From assembly GCA_017512285.1 (NCBI GenBank), contig JAFWGU010000024.1, forward strand, positions 20,807-84,806: DNA of 64,000 bases, in the 5' to 3' direction. Position 1 is the stretch's first letter. Every line of letters begins with the position of its first letter. The notes beneath the pieces are model-generated. The model saw only the letters and a program-made list of their open reading frames with translations, ran no database searches and had not been told where the DNA came from. The stretch is from Erysipelotrichaceae bacterium (GTDB lineage Bacteria > Bacillota_I > Bacilli_A > Erysipelotrichales > Erysipelotrichaceae). Made by a program: the position numbers and the translations under genes. Shown here one piece after another: positions 56,575 through 63,864 of this stretch.

Positions 56575-57413
56575 TTCTGTTCCCCCAATAATTCAATCTT
56601 TACTATCTTCATTCTTACCAGCTTATCACAGAAGATGATCAGGACCTTATGGATCAGGCTCACCTTACTAAAGATGTCTCTGTATCCTCTCATGTAGCTT
56701 CTTTCGGAAATCTTCTTTGATCCAATGTTCCAGCTCTCCAGTTCAGAGCTGTTATTAACGGAAAAGTATGCTGATACGTCGATGTCAGCTTCCTTCAGCC
56801 AGGTCTTTCTCATTAATCTGGCTCCCCGTTCATTACAGCTGTCAAATACCACCACTGCCCCCGGGAACCTTTCGTTCAGTTTTCCGATCAGGCGGATGAC
56901 GTCGGCGTTCTTCAGATAATAGAAGACTCCGGCCGCAAGGAATATGGCACCCTTACTGCTGTCAATCTTATCCATCCATCTGAAATCCAGCAGGTCAGAG
57001 GCAATGTTATCTTCCCTTTCACCCTGTCCCAGAATGTCGTTTCTGATCTTTATCACATCGGGAAAGTCAATGCTATAACCCCTGCAGCTGCCGTTATCAG
57101 CCTTGCTGAAGGAATCACCCAGCCCGCATCCCATGTTGACGACTGCCGCCTCGGGATGTTCCTTCAGATAGTCCCTGACCTCCCATAACAGATCATAGTG
57201 ACGCTGAGCTACTTCCATGGCGCCGAATAAGCCGGCTACGCTTTCCATGGCCTTGCCCTTTTCCGTAAAGTCGTAATCCAGACTGTCACAGATCCTGGCC
57301 GCTTCCCTGGCTTCAAACAGTTCAGGATAGTGTTCTGCACAGACCTTGCGTCCGTATAACGGTATTACCAGTGTTTCCTGTACCGTGTTTCTTTCAATGT
57401 GATACTTCTCCAT
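56571..57413 (-). CDS. LCM-type (Ppm1-like) methyltransferase
   Basis: 280 residues. The SAM-binding motif VVNMGCGLGDSFSK (about 110-123) corresponds to the LxxGLxTR of leucine carboxyl methyltransferase-like enzymes; the AHY and PEL-containing N-terminus and the later AIFLAAGVFYYLKNADVIRL block also fit that family. Bacterial members O-methylate polyketides or small acids, and some occur near metal genes. It is the first gene of an operon with the HMA and ZIP genes (overlapping starts), suggesting a link to metal handling. AGGGG precedes the start. Confidence 0.85.
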   Translation of the reverse strand: MEKYHIERNTVQETLVIPLYGRKVCAEHYPELFEAREAARICDSLDYDFTEKGKAMESVAGLFGAMEVAQRHYDLLWEVRDYLKEHPEAAVVNMGCGLGDSFSKADNGSCRGYSIDFPDVIKIRNDILGQGEREDNIASDLLDFRWMDKIDSSKGAIFLAAGVFYYLKNADVIRLIGKLNERFPGAVVVFDSCNERGARLMRKTWLKEADIDVSAYFSVNNSSELESWNIGSKKISERSYMRGYRDIFSKVSLIHKVLIIFCDKLVRMKIVKIELLGEQK

Positions 57414-57535
57414 ATTCGTCTGCCCCTTGGTTAGCCTTTGCTAACTCAAAACGTTATAGCACATCTTTACCATGTGTGAATAACCAATGACTGCGTGTTT
57501 TCAGTTATAATGAACATGAAAAGTGAGGAAGGAAA

Positions 57536-58291
57536 ATGGTATTTGCTGACGCACACTGCCATCTGGGTTCAAGACAGTTTGACAGTTACCGTGAAGAGAT
57601 GATCACAAGGATGCTGAATGCAGGTGTTAACAAGCCGATCATGATCTGCTGCAGCAGTCATGACCTGTTAGAAAGCCTCAGACTGCGTGAAGAGCATCCC
57701 GCCTTTAAGCTGGCCGTAAGTGTTCATCCTCAGGATCTGGAAGACGATTACAGCGAAGCCAGACTTCAGGAAATCGAAAGAATTATCAATGAATACCATC
57801 CCGACATGATCGGCGAGACCGGTCTGGACTACTATTCCCATCCGCATACCAGAGAACAGCAGAAGCACTTTTTCATCTCTCAGCTTGAGCTGGCTGAGAA
57901 ATACGGCCTTCCCGTCAACATTCACAGCCGTAAGGCCAGTGCCGATACCCTGGACATCCTGAAATCTCACCGCTGTAAGGGTATCATGCACAGTTACAGC
58001 GGCTCCATTGAAATGGCCCGGCTCTACATCAGGGAAGGCTACTGCATCTCCTTTGGAGCCAGCGTACTGTTTCCCAACGCCCGCAGACCACGGGAAGTGG
58101 CCTCTCAGATTCCTCTGGACCGTCTATTGATCGAAACGGACTCACCTTATCAGAGTCCCGTTCTTAACCACCGCCATGAACCGGCGGACGTAGTTAACAT
58201 ATATGAGGAAATCAGTAAGATCCACGGCATCAGCCTGGAAGAACTGTGCGCAGCCGTAGAGCATAATTTCGATAATGTTTTTGCAAAGTAA
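57536..58291 (+). CDS. tatD: TatD-family DNase
   Basis: 251 residues. Metal-binding ADAHCHLGSRQFDS, GETGLDYYSHPHTREQQ, VNIHSRKASADT and the ETDSPYQSPV motif near residue 200 match the TatD family, Mg2+-dependent nucleases with 3'-5' exonuclease activity. Cytoplasmic. GAGGAAGG precedes ATG 57536 and a TATAAT lies at 57506-57511. A terminator follows. Function in DNA repair is assumed from the family. Confidence 0.93.
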   Translation: MVFADAHCHLGSRQFDSYREEMITRMLNAGVNKPIMICCSSHDLLESLRLREEHPAFKLAVSVHPQDLEDDYSEARLQEIERIINEYHPDMIGETGLDYYSHPHTREQQKHFFISQLELAEKYGLPVNIHSRKASADTLDILKSHRCKGIMHSYSGSIEMARLYIREGYCISFGASVLFPNARRPREVASQIPLDRLLIETDSPYQSPVLNHRHEPADVVNIYEEISKIHGISLEELCAAVEHNFDNVFAK

Positions 58292-58321
58292 AAGGAAGTG
58301 ATCATCAGATCGCTTCCTTTA
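58289..58321 (+). terminator. Bidirectional rho-independent terminator
   Basis: Stem AAAGGAAGTGATC / GATCGCTTCCTTT with an ATCA loop, between convergent genes. Confidence 0.8.
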
Positions 58322-58979
58322 TGTTTTCTGCGATGTATTCAGCTATGGCCCTGTTGCCTTCGGCATTTGGATGAACCCCATCCGCAAACCATTCGGGATG
58401 TCCACTGGTATGACCGTACAGATCAATTACCTGTAGTCCCAGCTTTTCTGCCGTCCTTGTAACGATATCGGTTATCTGACTGTCGATGTTGTCAGCTACG
58501 ATCTCAAACAGCACGACACCGCTCTTACTGTCCGGGAAGCAGCGCGGGGGCACCATCAGAATGACCCTGGGCTTATTATCCAGATCAACGTATCTTCTGA
58601 CAAATACTTCCAGTTCTCTTTCATATCTGTCCCTGTTCCAGTTATAGCTCTTGGCGTCATTGGTGCCAAGCATGATCAGATAAACATCTGCCTTACAGTC
58701 AAGTGATCTTTTGAAGATCCTGTCAGCGGTATATGGCATGTCTCCCTCATCCTGCAGTGTTCTGCCGCTTACGCCATAATTGATGACCTGGTATTCATCT
58801 CCGATGATCTCATTGAGAAAGTGTTCCCAGGTCAGGCTTTCCTTACCCATTACCCCGGCGCCGAAGGTGATGCTGTCACCGATGCAGGCAATGTGCTTTC
58901 TGTCAGGCAGTACCTTTGGATTGCGGTTGCCTGCCATATATTTCATGAAAAATCTGCCGATCAGTTTTCCAATTTCCAT
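58305..58979 (-). CDS. SGNH/GDSL esterase
   Basis: 224 residues. Block I IACIGDSITFGAGVMGKESL (catalytic Ser), block III LIMLGTNDAKSYNWNRDRYE, and the final DGVHPNAEGNRAIAEYIA (catalytic Asp-x-x-His) are typical of the GDSL hydrolases. A preceding region (MEIGKLIGRFFMKYMAGNRN) contains no signal peptide. Substrate is likely an ester or acetyl group of carbohydrate or lipid. GGAGA precedes the start. Confidence 0.92.
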   Translation of the reverse strand: MEIGKLIGRFFMKYMAGNRNPKVLPDRKHIACIGDSITFGAGVMGKESLTWEHFLNEIIGDEYQVINYGVSGRTLQDEGDMPYTADRIFKRSLDCKADVYLIMLGTNDAKSYNWNRDRYERELEVFVRRYVDLDNKPRVILMVPPRCFPDSKSGVVLFEIVADNIDSQITDIVTRTAEKLGLQVIDLYGHTSGHPEWFADGVHPNAEGNRAIAEYIAENIKEAI

Positions 58980-59026
58980 GCTGAATCTCCTTTCTTCTAA
59001 TTATATCCCAATTCAGTGATTCCTGT

Positions 59027-59050
59027 AAAAAAACGGAACTTACGTTCCGT
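59027..59050 (-). terminator. Rho-independent terminator
   Basis: Stem ACGGAAC / GTTCCGT with a TTAC loop, then TTTTTTTAC on the minus strand, after the gene ending at 59059. Confidence 0.85.
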
Positions 59051-59058
59051 CATTAATT

Positions 59059-59658
59059 CTAACCCTGAGGTCTCTGGAATATGTTGGTACTGTCGTATAC
59101 GCCAACAGCGTCGTCATGACCCCACAGTAACGTATCACCGTCAATGGAGAACCAGCCGGAGGTTTCACCGACGCTTTCACCGTTGATGGTTGCCTCATAA
59201 TATTCAAGCAGGCCGCCCGGCTGAACAGATGCCGGCATGACGATGGTCTTATTGTCCGGTGTATAGATGGTTACCAGATAACCGTGCTGCAGCTCATCAT
59301 ATCTCTGAATGAGCATGTTGAGGTCATTGGCAACGTCCCTCCAGGCATCTACCAGGAAGGCATCGATCGCCTCATAATCGGTATTGTCAGACCAATCAGA
59401 ACCTTCAATTTCTTCCGGCTCATCAAGTATCTTCATCGCAGCGTTATATGCGCCGACAAACTTACCGTCTTCGATTCTGAGCCTCATGCTGGCTTCACCC
59501 ATCTTCCTGGTACCAAGGTCATCTTCCAGTACCAGATCTACGCCTAAAACACCTGAACCTGATGTTCCCGTGAACTCAACGGTATTGCCGCTGACATTGT
59601 ACTCAGCTTCAACGGTAGCAGTCATCTTTTTCGGAAGCAATATTACTCGTTCTGTCAC
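59059..59658 (-). CDS. Unrecognised beta-rich protein, possibly missing its true N-terminus
   Basis: 199 residues with strong beta pattern: TATVEAEYNVSGNTVEFTGT, a helical VDAWRDVANDLNMLIQRYDE, and a C-terminal ATINGESVGETSGWFSIDGD. The composition (low Cys, high Asp/Glu) suggests an extracellular domain, but there is no signal peptide. GTG 59658 follows immediately after an in-frame TGA, and no ribosome binding site lies before it or before the internal ATG. The 5' end may therefore be lost or frameshifted. A terminator lies after it. Confidence 0.55.
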   Translation of the reverse strand: MTERVILLPKKMTATVEAEYNVSGNTVEFTGTSGSGVLGVDLVLEDDLGTRKMGEASMRLRIEDGKFVGAYNAAMKILDEPEEIEGSDWSDNTDYEAIDAFLVDAWRDVANDLNMLIQRYDELQHGYLVTIYTPDNKTIVMPASVQPGGLLEYYEATINGESVGETSGWFSIDGDTLLWGHDDAVGVYDSTNIFQRPQG

Positions 59659-59694
59659 TCAGGCAGAAGGTTTTTCTTTTCCTGACATTAGATA

Positions 59695-59706
59695 TATAAT
59701 CTTTAC
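59695..59706 (+). promoter_or_regulatory. Leaderless promoter of the peptide ABC operon
   Basis: TATAAT (59695-59700) lies only 6 bases before ATG 59707, and there is no ribosome binding site. Transcription would start at or beside the start codon, giving a leaderless mRNA. The -35 region is T-rich without a good hexamer. Confidence 0.55.
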
Positions 59707-60648
59707 ATGTTTAAGTTCATCAGAAACCGCATTCTGGGAGCCATCGGTGTGCTGTTTGCGGCCGTGTTTGCCGTATTCACCATACTGACCTATCTCCCGG
59801 GCTCAAGACTTAGATACCTGCCGATTCAGGGTGAAAACGATCTTCTGGATCGCTATTTCGCGCTCATCAAGGCCTCTCCCAATCTTCTGACCCGTTACCT
59901 GCGGTACATGTACAACATAATCACCAGATTCCACTTCACCAGTAACTTCCGCCATCATGACCTTTCAGCGGAAATACTGACAAGAACAAGACTCACCCTC
60001 TTACTTACCGTACTAGGTTTTGTCTTCATCGTGGTGTTTGGAATTATACTGGGCGTCATCGCCGCTCATAAGAGAGGTACCTGGATCGACCGTCTGATTT
60101 CCGGCGCATCGATGTTTCTGGCCTCCATACCGCCGTTCTGCCTGGCCATTTATCTGGCTCTGATCTTCTGTCTGGGTCTAAAGCTGTTGCCGGTGTTCGG
60201 CTATGCCAAGCCGGTAAACTTCATATTGCCAACCGTTACCGTAAGCGCAGCAGCCTTAGCCAACGTCATTCAGATCTGCCGTTTCCAGGTAATTGAGGAA
60301 CTCAACAAGCCCTATGTGCGCAACCTGCAGTCAAGAGGCCAGAGGGAATCGGTAATTCTGTTCAGGCATGCCCTGAAGAATGCCCTGATACCTACCGTAT
60401 CGGTGATCAGGGAAATGACGGCCACGATATTCATGTCAACGTTCATTGCCGAATGGTTCTACGCCATACCCGGCATCGGCTACTACATGATCAAGGCCAT
60501 TAACAGCCGTGACTACGGCGTCATACTGGCCTGCACGGTGGTAATCGCCATATTCATCATCATCTTCAACATCATCTCCGATGTTGTTTACTGTCTGCTC
60601 GATCCGAAGATGCGCAGTAAGGAAATGGGGTACAGTCAGGATGTTTAG
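59707..60648 (+). CDS. Oligopeptide ABC transporter permease, DppB/OppB type
   Basis: 313 residues. The N-terminus MFKFIRNRILGAIGVLFAAV matches the first helix of DppB. An exported loop follows, then five helices with the inner-membrane EAA loop QSRGQRESVILFRHALKNAL. Such permeases form a heterodimeric channel with the DppC-type protein encoded next. The gene starts the transporter operon without a ribosome binding site. The second permease start overlaps its end (60641 in 60648). Confidence 0.92.
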   Translation: MFKFIRNRILGAIGVLFAAVFAVFTILTYLPGSRLRYLPIQGENDLLDRYFALIKASPNLLTRYLRYMYNIITRFHFTSNFRHHDLSAEILTRTRLTLLLTVLGFVFIVVFGIILGVIAAHKRGTWIDRLISGASMFLASIPPFCLAIYLALIFCLGLKLLPVFGYAKPVNFILPTVTVSAAALANVIQICRFQVIEELNKPYVRNLQSRGQRESVILFRHALKNALIPTVSVIREMTATIFMSTFIAEWFYAIPGIGYYMIKAINSRDYGVILACTVVIAIFIIIFNIISDVVYCLLDPKMRSKEMGYSQDV

Positions 60649-61480
60649 ACGGGCGATGAAGAGATTTCTGCATAACAGGGTGGCACTGGCTGCCCTCATC
60701 ATATTCACTCTGCTGCTTTTAAGCTGCGTCGTTTTCCCGTTATTGGGCTACAGCGACTATGAGTCCCTGCACCTGGATCAGCAGTATGCGCCGATATCCC
60801 TGCAGCATCCCTTCTCTACGGACAATCTGGGCAGGGACTTCTTTACCAGAATGATGGTAGGCGGACGCTATACTCTGGGACTGTCACTGGTATCAACGGT
60901 ACTGGCCGTACTGTTTGGAACCGTCATCGGCACGTTATCAGCCTATAAGGGCGGCTTACTTGACAGGATCGTCGTAAGTCTCTGCGAGGCTCTTTCTGCC
61001 GTGCCCTACATTCTCATAGTGATCATCATTGAAGTTGCCCTGGGCTGGGGCAAGGGATATTTCTCCCTGGCCATAGCCATTGCCAGGATGCCTTCCGTCA
61101 TTCAGACCATCAGGGCTGCCGTACTGTCAGTACGGGAAAAGGAATTCATCTCGGCTGCCAAGGTCCTTGGCAAGAGCGACTGGTACATAATTACCCGACA
61201 CGTAATGAGAAACGTCTACTCAACGATCCTGGTTCAGTTCTGTTCAACATACGGTGCCAGCATCGTTGCCTGCAGCGTATTAGGCTATCTGGAGATCGGC
61301 ATATCCTCCCCTGTTCCTGAATGGGGCAGAATGGTTGCCGACTACTTCCATCTGATCCAGAGCCGCGGCCATCTTGTTTCCATACCGTGTCTGTTCATAT
61401 CCGTAAGCGTTTTATGCATTACGATGATCACCAATGGCTTAAGGGATGCACTTGACCCTAAGGAGTATCAGCATGAATAA
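60641..61480 (+). CDS. Oligopeptide ABC transporter permease, DppC/OppC type
   Basis: About 279 residues. The typical N-terminal anchor MKRFLHNRVALAALIIFTLL is followed by the exported segment with HPFSTDNLGRDFFTRMMVGG, the universal OppC signature, and the EAA loop KVLGKSDWYIITRHVMRNVY. I chose ATG 60641, overlapping the stop of the DppB-like gene, with GGGG about 10 bases upstream; the longer frame starting at 60581 lies inside that gene. It is followed by the ATPase gene that starts at 61473. Confidence 0.92.
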   Translation: MFRRAMKRFLHNRVALAALIIFTLLLLSCVVFPLLGYSDYESLHLDQQYAPISLQHPFSTDNLGRDFFTRMMVGGRYTLGLSLVSTVLAVLFGTVIGTLSAYKGGLLDRIVVSLCEALSAVPYILIVIIIEVALGWGKGYFSLAIAIARMPSVIQTIRAAVLSVREKEFISAAKVLGKSDWYIITRHVMRNVYSTILVQFCSTYGASIVACSVLGYLEIGISSPVPEWGRMVADYFHLIQSRGHLVSIPCLFISVSVLCITMITNGLRDALDPKEYQHE

Positions 61481-62444
61481 CATACTTGAGATAGAAAAGC
61501 TTAATGTTGTCTACCGCATTCCCGAGGGCAGACGCCACGTATTAAGAGACGTTTCACTTGAACTGAAGAAAGGCGAAATTATGGCCGTAGTAGGTGAATC
61601 CGGCTGCGGCAAGAGCACGCTGGTAAATACGATAATATCCCTTCTACCATCCAATGCCATGATCGAAAGCGGCAGGATCATCATCGATGGCAAGGACATT
61701 ACCAACGCTGACAGCTACGAGCTTAGCAGCGTCCGCCGTAACCGGCTGGGAGTGGTATTCCAGGATCCTTTCAGTGCTCTGGATCCGCTTTATACAATTG
61801 AAAAGCAGTTCCACGAGACCATAAGGCTGACAGAAAAGCTCAGTAAGGCAGAGTCCCATGACAAGGCCGCAGCCATGTTACGGGCCTGCGGCATAAAGAA
61901 TGCCGAAGAGATCATGAAGAAGTATCCTCATGAACTGTCCGGCGGTTTAAGACAGAGGGTCATGATCGCCATGGCGCTGATCAATGACCCGACACTGGTC
62001 ATAGCCGATGAACCTACCACTGCTCTGGATGTGACCATTCAGAAGGAAATACTGCAGCTGTTGAGGACATTGGCCAGGGAAAGACAGCTTACCGTACTGT
62101 TCATTACTCACTCCCAGGACATCGCCTTTGAGATAGCTGACCGCATAACGGTCTTCTATGGCGGCAGGATCGTGGAACAGGGTACAAGGGATGATCTGTT
62201 CAGCTTCCCATTACACCCCTATACCCAGGCCTTACTGAATACGATACCTTCAATAAGATATGGCAAGAATGAAAGAAAGCTGATGCCGATCGAAGGCGAG
62301 ATATTCAGCTTCCTCAATGAAACCGAGGGCTGCAGCTTTGCGCCAAGATGCCCCTATGCCAGAGAGTCATGTTTCAACAAGGCTCCGGCAGTCAGAGAAT
62401 ACAATGGCCATAAATGCGCCTGCGAAATGGAGGAAAAATGGTAA
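61473..62444 (+). CDS. Oligopeptide ABC transporter ATPase, DppD/OppD type
   Basis: About 323 residues. Walker A GESGCGKST, Q-loop VFQDPFSALD, signature LSGGLRQRV, Walker B LVIADEPTTALD and switch His LFITHSQDIA are all present. The C-terminal Cys-rich tail SFAPRCPYARESCFNKAP is typical of OppD/DppD. ATG 61473 has AAGGAG 7 bases upstream and overlaps the preceding gene by 8 bases. It works as a heterodimer with the DppF-type protein encoded next. Confidence 0.94.
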   Translation: MNNILEIEKLNVVYRIPEGRRHVLRDVSLELKKGEIMAVVGESGCGKSTLVNTIISLLPSNAMIESGRIIIDGKDITNADSYELSSVRRNRLGVVFQDPFSALDPLYTIEKQFHETIRLTEKLSKAESHDKAAAMLRACGIKNAEEIMKKYPHELSGGLRQRVMIAMALINDPTLVIADEPTTALDVTIQKEILQLLRTLARERQLTVLFITHSQDIAFEIADRITVFYGGRIVEQGTRDDLFSFPLHPYTQALLNTIPSIRYGKNERKLMPIEGEIFSFLNETEGCSFAPRCPYARESCFNKAPAVREYNGHKCACEMEEKW

Positions 62445-63298
62445 TGAAGGAAACACTTATCGAAGTACGCGACCTGACCAAGACCTTCCATTCAGACGAG
62501 GGAACCACCAGGGCCATTGACAGAATAAGCTTTGACCTCTACAAGGGAGAAACCCTGGGTGTCGCCGGGGAATCCGGCTGTGGCAAGACAACTCTGGGCA
62601 GATGCCTGGTCAGCCTGGAATCTCATGATTCCGGAACGATCACCAGCAGGGCCGGAGGTTCCCAGATAATCTTCCAGGATCCCTATAACTCCGTTGATCC
62701 CTACTGGACCATTGAAAGGATCGTGGCCGAGGGACTCAAAGACAGAAAGGATGCCATCACGTTACTGGAAAAGGTCGGATTGAGCCGCAATGAAAAGGAC
62801 AGCTATCCTCACGAGCTTTCCGGCGGACAGCTGCAGAGAGTCGGCATTGCCCGGGCCTTATCCACAAATCCGGACTTCATCGTCTGCGATGAACCGGTAT
62901 CAGCCCTGGACGTATCCTACCAGAGCAAGATCATCTCCCTGCTTGAGGATCTGCAGGAAGAGGAAGGGCTGACCTATCTGTTCATATCTCATGACCTGGC
63001 CGTGGTCAGACACATTGCCGACAGGATCATGATCATGTATGGCGGTCAGATAATGGAGATCGGCAATACCGATGAAATAATAAACAGTCCGCTGCACCCG
63101 TATACGAAGTTCCTGTTATCAGCCGTGCCGGCTCCCTTTGAAAAGAAAAAGGAATTCCAGGTACTGGACGATGACACCGTATCTCAGGGCTGTCCGTTTG
63201 CCCCGAGATGCCCCTTCCGTACGGAGAAGTGCTTCAGGGAAAGATGCGAACGTCAGGACAGGGCCAACGGCCATCTCGTATACTGTCATAACATATGA
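62444..63298 (+). CDS. Oligopeptide ABC transporter ATPase, DppF/OppF type
   Basis: About 284 residues with Walker A GESGCGKTT, signature LSGGQLQRVGIARAL, Walker B FIVCDEPVSALD and switch His LFISHDLAVV. The C-terminus CPFAPRCPFRTEKCFRERCE again has the OppF-type Cys cluster. Start choices are ATG 62438 and ATG 62444; GGAGG lies 4 or 10 bases upstream, and 62444 overlaps the previous stop (TAATG). It is the last gene of the operon, and no substrate-binding protein gene is present. Confidence 0.94.
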   Translation: MKETLIEVRDLTKTFHSDEGTTRAIDRISFDLYKGETLGVAGESGCGKTTLGRCLVSLESHDSGTITSRAGGSQIIFQDPYNSVDPYWTIERIVAEGLKDRKDAITLLEKVGLSRNEKDSYPHELSGGQLQRVGIARALSTNPDFIVCDEPVSALDVSYQSKIISLLEDLQEEEGLTYLFISHDLAVVRHIADRIMIMYGGQIMEIGNTDEIINSPLHPYTKFLLSAVPAPFEKKKEFQVLDDDTVSQGCPFAPRCPFRTEKCFRERCERQDRANGHLVYCHNI

Positions 63299-63326
63299 AA
63301 AAAGCCAGTGAGCTGGCTTTTATTGT
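63299..63326 (+). terminator. Bidirectional rho-independent terminator
   Basis: Stem AAAAGCCAG / CTGGCTTTT with a TGAG loop ends the ABC operon and faces the gene at 63345. Confidence 0.85.
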
Positions 63327-63344
63327 TACTTATTCTCTTTCTCT

Positions 63345-63773
63345 TCAGAGGGCGTATACTTCGGTGAGTTCCATCATCGGGGTCTCACCTTCGAATACGT
63401 TAGGATCCAGCAGGTTCGGATCGGTTGCCCAGCCGCCGAACTTGACCTTTCTTTCCATGGTGAGCGGTTCATAATCCGACAGGAACACTTCCCCTTCGGT
63501 ATAGTTCATGTAGCTGGTCGTGCCGCCTCCCAGCATTCTGAAGATGCCGCCGTTGCCGTCAAGCATGATGGTGTTGAACTCAATGTACTGGCCGTACAGA
63601 TCAACATCCTTGGTAGCTGTCGGGAACATGTTGGGATCCCAGTCCTCATCCGCCTCAAGTGTCCAGCCTAAGAAGTTCAGGATCCTTGGATTCTCAATGC
63701 ACAGGTCAGGATCAGTCATGCCGAAGTGAACGAGTTCCTTGCCGACGCCGACCTTCATATGCTTGACCGTCAT
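63345..63773 (-). CDS. InlB B-repeat-like protein without signal peptide
   Basis: 142 residues. Two half-repeats fit the Listeria/Bacteroides-type InlB B-repeat: FLGWTLEADEDWDPNMFPTA followed by KDVDLYGQY, and FGGWATDPNLLDPNVFEGET followed by ELTEVYAL. A GNGGIFRMLGGGTTSYMNYT spacer lies between them. Such repeats are normally in large secreted or anchored proteins, but here the protein starts with MTVKHMKVGVGKELVHFGMT and has no export signal. AGAGG lies about 10 bases upstream of ATG 63773. Confidence 0.75.
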   Translation of the reverse strand: MTVKHMKVGVGKELVHFGMTDPDLCIENPRILNFLGWTLEADEDWDPNMFPTATKDVDLYGQYIEFNTIMLDGNGGIFRMLGGGTTSYMNYTEGEVFLSDYEPLTMERKVKFGGWATDPNLLDPNVFEGETPMMELTEVYAL

Positions 63774-63804
63774 GATTATTTGCCTCTTTCGATTTATAGT
63801 TTTT

Positions 63805-63832
63805 TTTATACGTAATTACCTGTTTTTATCAA
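63805..63832 (-). promoter_or_regulatory. Promoter of the InlB-like gene
   Basis: Minus-strand TTGATA (63827-63832) and TATAAA (63805-63810) spaced by 16 bases, 32 bases upstream of ATG 63773. Confidence 0.55.
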
Positions 63833-63864
63833 GAATGGTACAACTAAAAAAGATTCCCTTGAAG

